Positions 1 through 15,764 of a stretch of 64,000 nt of DNA are shown here, piece by piece. Source of the stretch: Rhipicephalus microplus (taxonomy: Eukaryota > Arthropoda > Arachnida > Ixodida > Ixodidae); contig NC_134710.1 in NCBI RefSeq assembly GCF_043290135.1, forward strand, positions 198,871,692 through 198,935,691. The letters are read 5' to 3'. Position numbers and translations under genes: made by a program. Under the pieces are notes generated by a model. The model was not told the origin of the DNA. It ran no database searches and was given only the letters and a program-made list of their open reading frames with translations. Within the stretch, counting starts at the first letter, position 1. The number at the start of each line of letters is the position of its first letter.

Positions 1-1340
1 TTTTGGCGAACATAGCTGCAACCTTACGAAAGAATATGCATTTTTCACATAACAGATCTGTCACAAAATATACTTGAATAGCGCTCTGGCATAGTGCGTA
101 TACATGCCAATTCAATAATAGGGCAGTGCGTACATGACGGTATGCACTTTGATCAAGTATCCATTGGAGGTAACACATAGTTATATTACGAATTTTAGTT
201 TGAACACAACTAATGCAACTCTCTTTCGGCTGCCTACATTAGAACGATTATGCCGATAATGAAGAAAATTGGTTTCACTAAATTACTATTGTCAACTGCT
301 AAATTATGGCTGTTAATTTAATGATTCCAGGTGGCTAAAAAGGCAGTGCCCCTCACTCATCCCTAACATACCCCTCATTACAGGCTGTCTAATAAATAAT
401 GGGAAAAAATGTGGAAGTGCTAATACAACGCACCCATCTTGAGCTAAATACCATCCCAATAAAGCATGCAAGCTTCTGCAACGATCTCTAGTAACAAGAA
501 TACTGGAAGGCATTGGTCACGATTTAGCAATACACAATAAACGTTTGACGAGACTGATTTCTGAAGTTGTGTAATTGCGTCAATGCCAACAGCTTGGAAA
601 CATGCAGTCTATATTCATGATTGTCAGATGAACATACTGTCCAATTTTCCATTTTCACAGCAACACGTGCATGCCTTATGTATGCATACTATGATGTATA
701 ACATTATTGCAAGTTTTGAGTGTTAAATGATATATTTCTTTCTCCAAACACCACAGATCCCTTCTATAACTGTAGCGCATGCCTATAGAATTTACTGAAG
801 CTTGTCATCTGATGTGAAGACAAAACAACATGCTGACCCTAATTGAAATCACGACGTTTTGGCCCCCACACAAAAGCCCTATTCACAAGTGACAAAGACT
901 GTGCTTTTATTCGAGGCCAATGTGTGGTTTTTCAATGTTTTCATGTGTGTTTCTGACCAGATCGGCATAAGCTTGTCATCTGTTATTAAATGCCATTGGA
1001 GGTGATGGTCTAAACTGTTCTTACTGTTCGTACAAGTAAAGTTGCTTAGCGAAGTTTGAACACAAAGTTTTGGCGAGGCACATACAATATTTAATAAACC
1101 ACCACAAAATAATGAAATCTAAGCATAGCGAAAACAAGCTGAATAAAATAAAATGTGCTCTACCGCATGAACTACTGATCGAATTAGGGCTCGCTCAGTT
1201 AAGCTACACTTATTCGGCCCCTATAAACCATGAAAATTTTGTTCGGAAATACAGTTCAAGTTTAACGAACGGCTCAAAATTCATGGGTTCCGAACGCATC
1301 AGACAACCTATGTTGCGAGTGTATAACGTAAGCTCAGATT
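1..1340. other. AT-rich sequence, nothing recognised
   Basis: I see no open frame with family resemblance, no RNA gene and no repeat shared with the rest of the window. Short open frames here are of the size expected by chance. Confidence 0.6.
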
Positions 1341-1679
1341 TGACTAAACGGACTGCATAAACACGTAAACGTACATACGTGCAAGCCTTGCGAGCCGTAT
1401 CTAAGACGAGGCAGCATGCTGCACGCGAACTCGAATAACACGGTAGTTCAAAGATGCGTGCCGGCGTGGATGCATACACCGGCATACGTTCGGCTGCCCG
1501 CAGCAATTTCTGATAGCAGTTTAAAAAAAGGGCGTACAACATACGAAACTTTTCAAACTGCTTTGGACGTACAACGTATGAAACGTACAACAAATGAACC
1601 CGTTGACTCCTGTAGCACACAATATGAACAAGCATGCAAAAAAAAAATCCTCAAGTTAAGAGATCCAAACATACGCGCC

Positions 1680-2300
1680 CTAGGCGTAATCAACGCTTAC
1701 AGCTAACAAACGCCGTCTTCGCCCAACAATTATTTAACCAAAATATTGGTCCATCGCGAGCAGGACTCCCTGCCAACACCACTGCCGACAGAGGCGAGCG
1801 CCGTCACAACTCGCACAAATCCGCCGCCGAATTCCCACTGCGCAGGCACGCGCCATGTGCTTCACACACCGAAGCATGCTTGAACCGAAAGAAAAAGCTC
1901 GCCCACGCTTGACTTCCTACAAAAACGCCTTCATCCTGATGAAATGACACACACAAACAGGTTCGCTACGTTAAAAAACTTCACTTATCGCCCACATGTA
2001 ACGAAAAACGTAGCATGGCGTCGTTATCACGCTCTCGGTGTTGACAAAGCGCCGACAGCAGGAATGTGGTACGTACCTGGCGAGTGTTCCAAAATGCGAC
2101 GCCACACGTCCTCGCTTGAGTAGAGTTCATCTTCGTAATAGGCAGCACCGGCAGAACACAAAACACGAACGCAGCGCGCAAGCACACCTCAAAAAACGAG
2201 AAAAAACGATGCAGAACCGACAAGCTGCAGCGCCCGTCCAGCGAGCACGCCAAAACAAGTTCGGGGTTACAGCTCCGCAGACGTACAAAGGCCCAATAAA
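1680..2300 (-). other. CpG-retaining block with a candidate minus-strand 5' exon
   Basis: This block is clearly richer in G+C and CpG than its AT-rich flanks, which is typical of promoter or first-exon sequence or of a young repeat. On the minus strand a strong splice donor, CAG|GTACGT, falls with the last exon base at 2077. Two frames are open into it. One starts at an ATG and reads MNSTQARTCGVAFWNTRQ up to the donor. The other reads YYEDELYSSEDVWRRILEHS and looks more protein-like. I recognise no family in either, and no acceptor or downstream exon is visible. It may equally be repeat sequence. Confidence 0.2.
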
Positions 2301-2599
2301 ATGCTTAAGTAATGCGGTTAAGTACAAAGAGTAAACGGAAATATATATAACATAAAAACAAAGCAGGAAAAATAATTTTATCTTCACGAAAACACGAAAT
2401 AAAAAATTAACACGTGACTTTAGCGCGCGAAGTTTGAAACGCTTGCAGGTACAATGCATTTTTAACAAATGAAGAACAGCGGTAATAATCACCTAAAACA
2501 CTCATGTTCTTGACTTCGAAATGTACTATGGTTGACGCACACATTTACACACAAAATTTTATTGCAATGATTGATGGTGCCTATGCATAGGCGTGCCCA

Positions 2600-2790
2600 C
2601 CACGGGGGAAGGGGGGCGGGGGCAACCCTTGGTCACTTAGGGGGCAATGTAAATCCCTATAGGTACATAGAGAAATAGAGAGGGGGCACTGTAACTCGAC
2701 GTAAGTTTTTTAACTTGACGGGGGTTGCAGCAGCGCCCCCTGCTGATCACCTCATACACCCCCGTCCCCCCCCCCGAGGGGATGTCAAAG
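2600..2790. repeat. G-run / C-run block next to a microsatellite
   Basis: Runs of five to six G (around 2603-2622) are followed by C-runs near 2760-2775. The G-runs are close enough to form an intramolecular G-quadruplex in principle. A further run of G lies just past the neighbouring (AT)n(GT)n array. It may be part of a transposon 3' region, but no coding part is attached. Confidence 0.45.
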
Positions 2791-2837
2791 AGAATAGATA
2801 GCAAATACAAATTTTACGGCGTGGGTCGCAGTGTCCC

Positions 2838-2840
<3 letters not shown>

Positions 2841-2932
<92 letters not shown>

Positions 2933-2940
2933 GGGGGGGG
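2841..2940. repeat. (AT)n(GT)n compound microsatellite with G-run
   Basis: About 29 AT units switch at 2899 to about 16 GT units, then a run of G. The open frames on both strands across it ([18 protein letters not shown]) are microsatellite artefacts. Confidence 0.97.
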
Positions 2941-3516
2941 CGAGAGGCGTGTCTCTTCCTCCTCTCGTACCCTTCTCCCCTTCGCTTCGCAAAGGAGCTG
3001 CGTGCACTGACCGTGCCATTCTCTGACCTTTATTTCTTCACCTAAAAAACCACTTCCCGTGCTCCCGCATGGTTGCAGAAGGTAGTGCATTGTTTTCTTT
3101 TTGGACCAAGCACGTCTCGTCTTCGATAATCTTGTGAAAACAACTTGCACTCGAACGGCTTTTGACCAAGCAAGGGTTTTTTGTAATAAATTCAAGCTTT
3201 TTTTTTCTCAATTGCTTCTACACATGAATATGTGCTGTCCGTAGATCGTGACAGTAGCCCATTCATTTATTCACATATAATGTGGACGATATAAAGCGGC
3301 AAAGAGTGTCGAATCATACAGTGCGAGAAGAAGTTAGTCTCTTTTACATTTTCTCAATTATTCTTAGTGTTTTGTAAAATTTGTCAATGCCTCAATCATT
3401 TCCTTGATTTTTTTTCATCCCTGTGACATTGTTATCTTAGGAAAGGCATGCATTCCTTGCGCTATGCGTGGTATTTGATTTGCAAGCATGGATGCAGCTC
3501 GATTCTTGCACGTGCA
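2941..3516. other. No recognisable feature
   Basis: Pyrimidine-rich then AT-rich sequence between the microsatellite and the first SINE. I see nothing supportable here. Confidence 0.5.
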
Positions 3517-3752
3517 CTCCCGCGCCGGTGGTCTGGTGCTTATGGTGCTGAACTGTTGACCCGCAAGTCGCAGGATTGAATCCCGGCAGTTCACGGCGGC
3601 CACATTTTTAATGGACGAGAAAGAGTGCGAGACCTGTGTAGTTAGACTTAGGTGCACCTTAAGTAACCCCAGGTGGTTTAAATTTTCGGAGCCCTTCGGT
3701 ACAGCGTCTCTAATGAATATATGACAACTTTGGGACGTTAAACGGAACAATT
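3517..3752 (+). mobile_element. Ruka-like tRNA-derived SINE, diverged
   Basis: This is a full-length but old copy. It has a tRNA-like head with a degraded A box (GGTGGTCTGGTGC), a B-box region GGATTGAATCCCGG, then the family body (TTTTTAATGGA, AGGTGCACCTTAAGTAACCCC, GGAGCCCTTC, GGGACGTTAAA). Compared with the better copies at 16.5, 47.3 and 59.6 kb it carries many substitutions. No convincing target-site duplication remains. Such elements are transcribed by RNA polymerase III and moved by LINE machinery; this copy is presumed dead. Confidence 0.8.
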
Positions 3753-3767
3753 TTTATTCCAACAATT

Positions 3768-3948
3768 ATAGGTGTACACCCTTCTGTTCTTCAACACCCT
3801 CACGAACGGCATAATAACACCCTTTTTCCCGTTACACCCTTCTCTGAGGGTGTACCAGCAAAGAAAAGGGTGTTAAATTCATTCAAAGAGGGTGTAAATC
3901 TTAAAAACACCCTTTTTACACTCATAAGGGTGTAAAAAGTTTTACTGT
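3768..3948. repeat. Inverted and direct array of a TTACACCCTT motif
   Basis: About nine copies of NNACACCCTT or its reverse complement AAGGGTGTNN occur in 180 bases, in the order F F F F R R R F R. The arrangement lets the segment fold back on itself. It starts immediately after the SINE at 3752. It looks like a foldback-type element or repeat whose family I cannot name. Confidence 0.75.
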
Positions 3949-3999
3949 GATAGGTAGTATAGGTTTAGCTATACGACGTGGCACTTTGGAATGTTATGT

Positions 4000-4235
4000 C
4001 TTCCTAGAATACAAGATCAAGTAATTTTTAACACGAAAGTGTCCTATGCTGGGCACCATCATACTTCAATGACGTATTTCCATCACGCAAGTGACATCGA
4101 AAAAATACACGATCAGAAGACAAAGAAAAAAAAGCTCCGTCATCGAGAGCCAAACCGTGATCTTTGCAAGGCCCGCGGAAACAGATGCCGGGTACGCTAT
4201 CCACTGCGCCATGTTCACGTACTTTCAACCCTTAA
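4000..4235 (-). mobile_element. Second SINE family ('body-sharing SINE'), copy 1
   Basis: On the minus strand a tRNA-like head (GGCGCAGTGGATAGCGTACC as A-box region, CACGGTTTGGCTCTCGATGA as degraded B-box region) runs into GACGGAGC, a T-run with TTTCTTTG, and a body that ends in CACTTTCGTGTTAAAAAT. The same body recurs at 30.2, 32.3 and 40.2 kb, but behind different heads. I infer a tRNA-derived SINE. Confidence 0.65.
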
Positions 4236-5800
4236 CAAAGTACGCCTTGTATACCTATCACAGTACTTTCAGCATTCTTGCTAAAGTGCAGTAATGAATA
4301 ATGACCGCGACATGCGCGATTAGTTCCTTCAATGTGTCGTTTCTAAGCTTCCGTTTCATTCGGTGCGTTTCTAATAAGAGTATATAAGTGCAATTTTTAC
4401 TCGCCTAAACTCACTCCCCGGTGGCAATCTCACGCAACGTTGTTGTCACTCATAGCAATCATTCATACAAAAAATAGCTCTGCAACGTATAGAGTGTCAT
4501 ATAGCAACACGCATGCTTTGTCTGGATGTAGTAACTCCGCATTCGCCGCTTACGCTCACCCCACGAACAATCGTGGCCGGCCAAAACACAGAACACACGG
4601 TGCATTGCGTTTCCCTATGGTCGGGCCGTGGCGTTGAATAACTAGAACCGCCCGCATGTAATTGACCTTAGCCCAAGTTTGGCATCCAACCACTCGTGTT
4701 TTTCTGGCTGTTGCATCGCTTTTTCTGGTTCTGCACTCACCTATGGCCGCTAGGTTTTGTATATACATTATTTATGAATGTTAGTCTTTGGAATAGAGAT
4801 GTATGACTAAGCGCGACTGTGGAGGTATCCACGATAAGCGGTGTTATAGTTATCAAACAACAATAGAGATTGTACAACCTCTCCTATACCAATTTTCAGC
4901 AAACAATGAACTACTTCTGTAAGGACACATTTTACTTCCGTGTTTTACTCTTTCCTATGAAGTAGGGAGGAAACATGCTTTTCGTCATTACTTTGTTCTT
5001 TTGCTCATAGCGGCAGCAACTGTGCGTGATAGCATTCGCGCGTTCGATATATGAATTCGTGTGTCTGAGAAGACGATTGCCGAGAAGAAGAACCAGACTA
5101 GCATAAATTTTGCGTCTTACGCACGGAGGAAGAAAAATAAACGCTAAGAGCTAACGTGAAGGGTTTCCACTGGAGTCTGCAAGTTGTCCTCCTCTTACTA
5201 GGCGCATCCCGACCAGTGCCCGCTACCTCCTGGGTAGTATTAGCTTCTCACAGTGGCCGTAGCAGGAACTTCAATTTTTATCAGTTGGCCCCAAAACTGT
5301 CACGAAAGAATCTATCCTCATCTTTTGCTACCTCCATGGTCTCACAATAGGCCGTCGGCAGGCATAGTCTACGGCAAGGAGTTTCCTAATATTAACTAGG
5401 GGGGACTCTGGTGCTGAGATCGTCTAGTCAACATGATACCAATGGGTAGTACACAAATTTCGAAAGTCTTTGTGCTTGCGTGCTTCGAACGTAATTTTGG
5501 ATTTGTCTATTGTTTTGTTAAGGTCTTCTTTCGAATGAAAAGACGGACTGTTGCAAACTTCGTAAGCCTACTTGAATTGGTGAGCCTAAAACTTGAAGTG
5601 GTAAAGTGCAGCTGCTGAACATTTGTTATTGTCGTTTTGAGAAAAAGCAGCTACAAGCCACGCGAAGACCAACGGTTCTGAATGTACGAAGATTATGCAA
5701 ATTTGTGTACTGGTAAACCCACCATTCCTATGCTGTCTGAAGCGCCGTGCGTCAGCTCCCATAGACACTAGTGGCAGAGTTCTCTAAAGTGTACTTTTGA
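4236..5800. other. No recognisable feature
   Basis: Mixed sequence with only chance-length open frames. I see no repeat shared with the rest of the window. Confidence 0.5.
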
Positions 5801-5990
5801 GAAACTGTATGGTCTACGGCAAGTACTGCTGCGTCATCTCGTGCGGCACCACGGGAAGACACAAGGGAAGCGAGGATGCCTGGCGCGGCTTTTGCCAGTC
5901 TGCGCCTTCAAGAAACATAAATGAAAACATCCTCTTACACTCGCAGCCTACTTTGCAAGCACAAAAGCTTTTTGTTCCTGGCTAACAATC
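5801..5990 (+). pseudogene. Possible THAP-type zinc-finger N-terminus, relic
   Basis: An ATG at about 5809 opens MVYGKYCCVISCGTTGRHKG, in a short stretch more GC-rich than its flanks. The CCVxxC start near an initiating Met is how many THAP (C2CH) domains begin. The expected phenylalanine/proline segment downstream is only partly suggested, and only by shifting frame around 5890-5915. No Cys-x2-His half follows and no donor site is obvious. THAP domains occur in many tick genes and P-element-like transposases. This may be a dead fragment or chance similarity. Confidence 0.25.
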
Positions 5991-9378
<3,388 letters not shown>

Positions 9379-10034
9379 AGACAGTGCAGGCACGTGTGTG
9401 TGTGAGAGAGAGAGGAAGAAATAGAACTAGAAAGTGCAAAAGTCTGAAAGCTGTGAAAGACGTTATTTCTGAAATTCGCTGCCATTGGGTAGATATCGCA
9501 AGATCTACACAGTATAGGCAGCAGCAGGAAAAGAAATACGACCAACACGTGGATGAAGGTAATGAACACAGCAGTTGTAAATGGTTTCCTGCTGAATAAA
9601 ATGCACCAAGAGGCACCAGAGAGGTGTGGCTTGAGGTAATTTGGTACATGGGTGCAAAGTCAGCCATAGCTGAGGTGTATGCCTGATTATACACAGTGAC
9701 AGACGTGAAAAAAAAACCGAGTGATTGGTCTACGCGAAGAAGCCGGGCTCATGAAAAGTGGGCCTAGTCCAACAGTCGTAGAGGCAGACCACGGCGTGCA
9801 GACAGTGTTCCGCATCTGCATATTGGGTCCACATAAATTTTATATGACGTTTGTGCAGTGCCTCTACGAGCTACAGTACAACCTCACCGATACAATTCTT
9901 GCGGGATCACTAAAATATTCGTATCTTTAGAAGTGTGTATCAGCCGAACGTATGGATAATTTCATTGCGAGAACAGGAAGCTGGAGTATATTTCCATTTA
10001 CAGTTTTTTCAGGGCCGCAGAAAATGTGAAGGGC
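9379..10034. other. No recognisable feature
   Basis: Unique-looking sequence. I see nothing I can support. Confidence 0.5.
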
Positions 10035-10130
10035 TCTGGATGACTGAATGATGGGATTCAAACCCAAATCCCTTGCGTGCCAGGCCGGTGATCCCTTGCG
10101 TGCCAGGACTGAGCCAAGCCCGTGCTTTAA
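10035..10130 (-). mobile_element. tRNA-derived SINE head with internal duplication
   Basis: On the minus strand the segment reads as a tRNA-like head with GGCTTGGCTCAGT upstream and the B box GGGTTTGAATCCC. Between them the sequence CTGGCACGCAAGGGAT occurs twice in tandem, which lengthens the A-B spacing. No intact tRNA fold or body is seen, so I call it a SINE relic, not a tRNA gene. Confidence 0.5.
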
Positions 10131-13100
10131 ACTCCGATCCAAACTGACCGTAGACATGCTTGATGTCGGCAAAAGAATCATAGTAATTTATGTATTACAG
10201 CGTTTCAGAAAGATGAAAACCAACCAGGTGTCACACAATGTTTATTGCGCAATAAGTGGCCAATCGAATGCTCCAAACCATAAGTATAGCTTCAGGCACA
10301 GTTGTCGTCAACTACAGCCTCAAAAAACTGCACAAAATTTCTTACAAGGTTGCAGCGTGTATTATGCTTCTTCGAAGAATAATTAAGAATGGCATAGAGA
10401 AGGCCTGCTTGCTACAAAAAACTTATGATGATTTATGGCGTAGTAGGCACCCTGCAAGTGTTGTTGCTGCAGCTATTCAAAGATTGTTTCAAAGAAGCTT
10501 TCAAAGACCAATCTTCTGGCTTTCGCTTTAACTGTGCCACGCGTTCCGCACAGCCCTGGTGTTTTTTTTTTGGAACGTAGGCTATTTACACTTTCAACTC
10601 AGTAATTGGGTTAAATGAGAAATAAAACCATGGTAATGTATGTGTCATCTATGATGTGTTTCAAGTTCATTAGACAGCATAATAATTCTACCATGTATAA
10701 ATAAGCCAACGTGACACAAATATATGATAAGATTTTCTACCACGTTTTAGGCTCATAATAGCAATATTCCTTATCTTGGAAGATGTTTCAAAGTAATATA
10801 TAGGTTTTGTTTCTTTATGTTGCAGGTTTACTTCTTTGTTTCGAACTGCAATGTCGTGTTACCACTGAACGTCACTGAATAGGTTACACATAGTTCGTGC
10901 TTTACGAGCTGCTTTATTCGAACAAATGACTGTATGAGACTATAGATCACTAAAACTACAAGAAAGCTTAAAGTGGAGTAAATTAGACTGGAACATTACA
11001 AACTAGATGCGATCCGCCTTCTCAGTGCCCGATCTGGAGGCATTCGCGTAGTGTTTTCTCCTCGATGTCCTGCCAAGCAGGCGCTGATCTTTGCGTGCTC
11101 TTTTGATGTTCTCGAAATTTTAAGGTGTTCAGAGTGAGAATAAAACTGCATATTATGGAGAAGAGCTGGGCGTTTTCTTTTCTCACTATCAGCTTCCTCC
11201 TTGGTAACAAGTCTCTTACCGCGCACACAAATATGACGGGGCTGATCAGCGAGCTTTCCCTGGTCTGTCCACCTTTTTTTTGAAATTAATACTTTATTCT
11301 TTTTGTGCTTAAACTGAATAATAAACCTACAAAAAGAGTTAGAGTTGAGATAACAGGGAGGAAGTTATATGCGTTTGTAACATTTCTTTCTCTGCAGATG
11401 TGCGTATTACAATAACTCACTTTCTGCTCAAGCACCGAGTGCCCAAGGGTGGCCGTTTCTTCTCAGGAACTGGCATTCTCTTTCTCTGTCTCTTTCGGAG
11501 CCTTTTTCTCCAAGTCTCTGAAGGAGCTCGCTGTTTCGCCGCCCTTCTGATTTGCCTGCGCATTCTTTCCTTTACCGCGTGCGCCTTCTGGCGTATTTAC
11601 GCAAGCCTAATCGATGCACGCGCGCACGATTCGGACAATGAGCTTTATCGATGCTTTCCATCTTGCGCTGCCTGAACGCGCGGTGCGTACTAGCAGAAAA
11701 ATTTCATTTTTATTGGTGAACTCTGCGAAGGGCGCCTCAGCTGCCCGACTCCATATTCGAAACTTTTGTTGTCCTTGCGTGTTTCTGAAGGCGAATAGTA
11801 TCGGATATTTCTCAGAGAAACTAAACGCCTAATTACGCTCTAGAGAGCCACTTCTGAATAATGCAGATATAAATGTTTAAAGGTCAAAGGAACAATTTAA
11901 AAAAGGATCACTAAAGCCATATTAGTGGAAACAACAACTTCTGGGTGACAGACAACTTTGCTTAGTCACTGCTGCAATTTTTACACCATGCACTATTAGA
12001 AGCATTCATTTAGCTTCACACTTCAAGAGTGTCTTTGATGAATACTCTCAGACAAATATCATGCACACTTTTTAAAATTAGAAAATGATAGATTACGCAA
12101 TGATGCGCGTATACGAGGTGTAGGCACTTCCTCCACGTATGTGCATTACAATTATTATAGCTTGCATTGCCTGCAATGAATCCTTTTTTGCTATTTTTTC
12201 ACTAAGAAAACCGGGTCATCTATTCTTAAAGCTCACAGTATTTTGCTTTCAGCAAACCAGATGGGCTATCAGAAACAACTATTTGGCTGCCCCTACAACG
12301 CGCTATATGATTTTCCTTTGTTCTAAATGCTATGCCACACCAAAATCTATGCCCTAATTCGCCCCCTTCCTCTGCAGCGTCAGACACCACTTCTCAGAAA
12401 CATAATATAAAGAATGCTGTCACTTTACAGACCTTCACTGATATACTTCAACAAAGTGCTGCTAGAAAGAAAAGCTCTTTTCCACACCCCGCACTTGAAC
12501 CTGCACGGTGTCTTCTAATTTGTCGTGAAACAGTGTGTTTTATTATCCGCCTGCGGCTATTACCTATCGAAGTGAAAAAAAAAATAAGGGCAAAATTAAA
12601 ATTATCTGCATTGGTTAACAATGTTTGTTTGAAATGGTCGCAAAAACACAACAGTAAAACGAAGTTTATATATTTAAAAAACTGCCAATAGATCATTTAA
12701 CGCTATGTGTGAGAAGCCAATTAATCTACAGAAGCCACAGCTGGCTTCACTTATAGAGTCATTGAGTCAACGCCGTAATGTGATGTAAGAACATTACGCG
12801 TCTATAAGGTTCTTAATGCTGACATCTGGGGCTGAACTCGACAAAAAACTATATATATTGGGGAGTGCATTCTACGATAGGCGGGCTGCTTTCAATAATG
12901 ACATTTATAGCCTCACGGCTGCCTGCATTTTGGCTGAGGAATAATTCTAGAGTATGATGTTTTAGTGTATACGGGCAATGGTGCGGTAGGGTGAAACTGA
13001 TCAATCTTTACGTTTGCACAAGGGCTCCTCAACGAGGGTCGTTGCTAATATATTATGTTGAGCTTCACCACTGGCTTCGTAGAAGAGTGTAAGCAGAAAG

Positions 13101-13254
13101 GCTTTTTGTGAATACAGACCATGCAATTGACATCTCAGCCATTTGTGACACTTGTCTTAGCACAAGCCGTTGTCGAGCGCAGCTCTTGCCTGTGCCTGCT
13201 CTGAATGTCATTGTCGCCAACGTTGCAATCGTTGGCGTAACCAATAGAGATGAA
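10131..13254. other. Long tract without recognised features
   Basis: Mostly AT-rich. The 11.4-11.8 kb part is GC-richer and has overlapping open frames with no family resemblance. No splice-bounded exon candidate stands out. Confidence 0.5.
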
Positions 13255-13380
13255 AAAGTAGCTGATAGACCTGAAAAAATGAAATCACAAGAAAATATCC
13301 CGGATCAAATGAGATTTAAACCCATGCCCTCCACGTGGCCGGTCGGGCATTGTGCTTCCGAGACGCTGGTACCTGAAACC
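13255..13380 (-). mobile_element. tRNA-derived SINE relic
   Basis: On the minus strand GGCATGGGTTTAAATCTCAT resembles a degraded B box, followed by TTGATCCGGGATATTTTC and an AT-rich tail. Upstream GTACCAGCGTCTCGG could be the A-box part. The tRNA-like layout is visible but diverged. Confidence 0.4.
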
Positions 13381-14055
13381 CATTCGCAAAAATACCCTAT
13401 ACAGTCGTCACGCCAAGCAAGAAGCGACGATAACCTGTGTAATATAACGGGACAAAAGTGTGAAATATGAACCTGTCATCACACATTGCTAACTGCGTGA
13501 CGTTTGTATGGTTTAATGCTCCCCAACCACTGCAAAGTGCTCAGCTTTATTTCTTCATAGCCATCAGCAATATGCAGCATCAACGGAGCGCATATATTAC
13601 TAAACTCAGACATGCATACAAAAATACATGGCTGGGAAGAAGAGGAAAAAAACCTCTCAGTCACGGCTTGAGGTGCTCGCATCCCCCGCATATACATCGG
13701 TACTGCGGTATGCACAAAACGGAAAAAAGCCCTTGCTAATAGTGTTGTAATAAAAACTCAAAACTAAAACTAGAAAAAAATTGTGCACAATAAAATTGGC
13801 AATACTAATATACAGAGTATCTCAAGATGCATTCAATGAGAAACGCAAACACAAAAGACATATGGGAGCGTAGCAATACACACATTAACGAATTCAGTTC
13901 CGAAAAGATTTATAAGAAAGTCCGCAGATAGAGAACGCAGAAGGTGTAGCGCGTTCCTCGCTTAATTGCAGAAATGTGAATATTGAAGAAGAGGGGGTGT
14001 CCTACTTCACGAAAATTGATTTACTGCGTACTTGATACCAACATCTTCAAACACA
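13381..14055. other. No recognisable feature
   Basis: AT-rich sequence between two SINEs. I see nothing supportable. Confidence 0.5.
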
Positions 14056-14320
14056 GCCCCGCCACGGTTGTCTAGTAGCTAAGGTACTCGGCTGCTGAAT
14101 GTACTCGGCTGTTGGTCGCGGTATTGATTCCCGGCTGCAATGGCTGCATTTTTAATGGAGGTGAAAATGCTGTACGCCCGTGTGCTTATATTTATGGGCA
14201 CATTTAAAAACCCAAGGCAGTCGAAATTTCCGGAGCCCTCCACTACGGCGTCTCTCATGATCATATGGCGGTTTTGGAACGTTAAACCCCACGTATCGAT
14301 CAATCAATCAATCAATCAAA
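14056..14320 (+). mobile_element. Ruka-like SINE with duplicated head segment
   Basis: Near full length: CCCCGCCACGGTTGTCTAGT head, body with TTTAATGGAGGTGAAAATGC and CACATTTAAAAACCC, then GGGACG-like GGAACGTTAAACCCC and an (ATCA)n tail at 14299-14317. The head carries a local repeat of GTACTCGGCTG at 14084-14110 which disturbs the normal A-B spacing. Possible short target-site duplication TCAAACAC on both sides. Confidence 0.85.
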
Positions 14321-15508
14321 CACCCCTTGCCTTGCCCCAACATGAAGCTGCTCTCAGCATTCGGATGAGGCAGTATTGTTGTCGCTATAGATTTGTTTCG
14401 CTTTTCTCGAGTTTGCATGAACACGTCCACTACACACACACATGAACCAGGGCTATATAAATGAATGAGATATGTAAGAAGACTCTTTCTTTCCTATGTT
14501 CATGTGCAGGTTACCTTTGCTGGAGGCGTATATTTTTATTCTATGGCTATTTTTCTGCTACAGATATTTTTATATGCACAAATATTCGCGTTTTGTTTCT
14601 AGACACAAAATAACTGGAGCCGTATTCACAAAACTCACTCACAAGAAAATTTTTACAAAAGAAAAATTTTGTCACCTGAGTAGATTCACGAAATGAAAAA
14701 AAAAAAACGTCGTAAGAGGTCATCATTGTCACATCGGCCGATCTAATAAAGCGCACTGCGACTGCCCAGAAACATGTCAGTGATGGTGATGCAGTTTTTA
14801 TATTTGCCTACGGCATCAAAAAATGCCCGTAAGTGGATTTATGATGAAAAATATTACGTAAAAACAGCGCGGCTACAAGGAAATCCAAAGAGTGGTCCGT
14901 ACTATCCTTGTGAACATTGTGGCTGCTTAGAGCAAGCAGCCACAGCAAAAAACCTGGGCGCCATGGCCCATTTTAGGTTTTTTAGGTTAATTCACAGTCA
15001 TGTAGGGCGGCCTGATGAGCGCTGGTACGTTTTATTTATTTCGGCGCTTTGAGTTTTGTGCGTTGTTTTGATTGTATGCATTTAGTGGTATTGACAACCA
15101 CAGTCATCGAATGAACTTGTAGTCCCACAAATTAAAGAACCTCAATGGGCGTCAGTAGCGTAAAATTATGCATACAAAGGCTTGGGGTTGGATGAAAATC
15201 TATGTGCTACGTGAATGGTGGGTGGATTGTAACGTTCCATATTATATGGTCAACCTTATTTGTTATGTTTCTGTGTTGCGTCTTACATCATCCCATTCAA
15301 ATTACAATTCGTGATGCTTGCCACATAGATAGAAATTGCCACTAAAGAGCTTAATAGGAGCGCACCGTATGCATGCTATAGGAAATAAAAGTGAGCGGAA
15401 CGTTGCAGTTAGCTGTTCATAAAGGCTTTTCTGCGGTCGCACTCTAGTACACTTCGACTGGCTCTAACTGTCCAATGGGCACGTTCTCTGCACGAACGGG
15501 CACGGTTA

Positions 15509-15512
<4 letters not shown>
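14321..15512. other. No recognisable feature
   Basis: AT-rich with chance open frames only. Confidence 0.5.

Positions 15513-15553
<41 letters not shown>
15513..15553. repeat. (AT)n microsatellite
   Basis: About 20 AT units. It lies left of the hairpin at 15602-15765, which has a second (TA)n array directly on its right side. Confidence 0.95.
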
Positions 15554-15556
<3 letters not shown>

Positions 15557-15601
15557 GGAGTAATAGTTCAATGGGCCAGTTAGTCTTCGTGAAGGTATGG
15601 G

Positions 15602-15764
15602 ATATGGCACAACGGGAGCGTTGTCAACAAGGATAAATATATTTATTTCCCAACAGTTTCGGGAGGGGTCCTCAACTCATCCTCTGATAAAGGGAGGACC
15701 TCTCCCGAAACTGATAGGAAATAAATATATTTATCCTTGTTGACAGCACTCCCGTTGTGCCATA

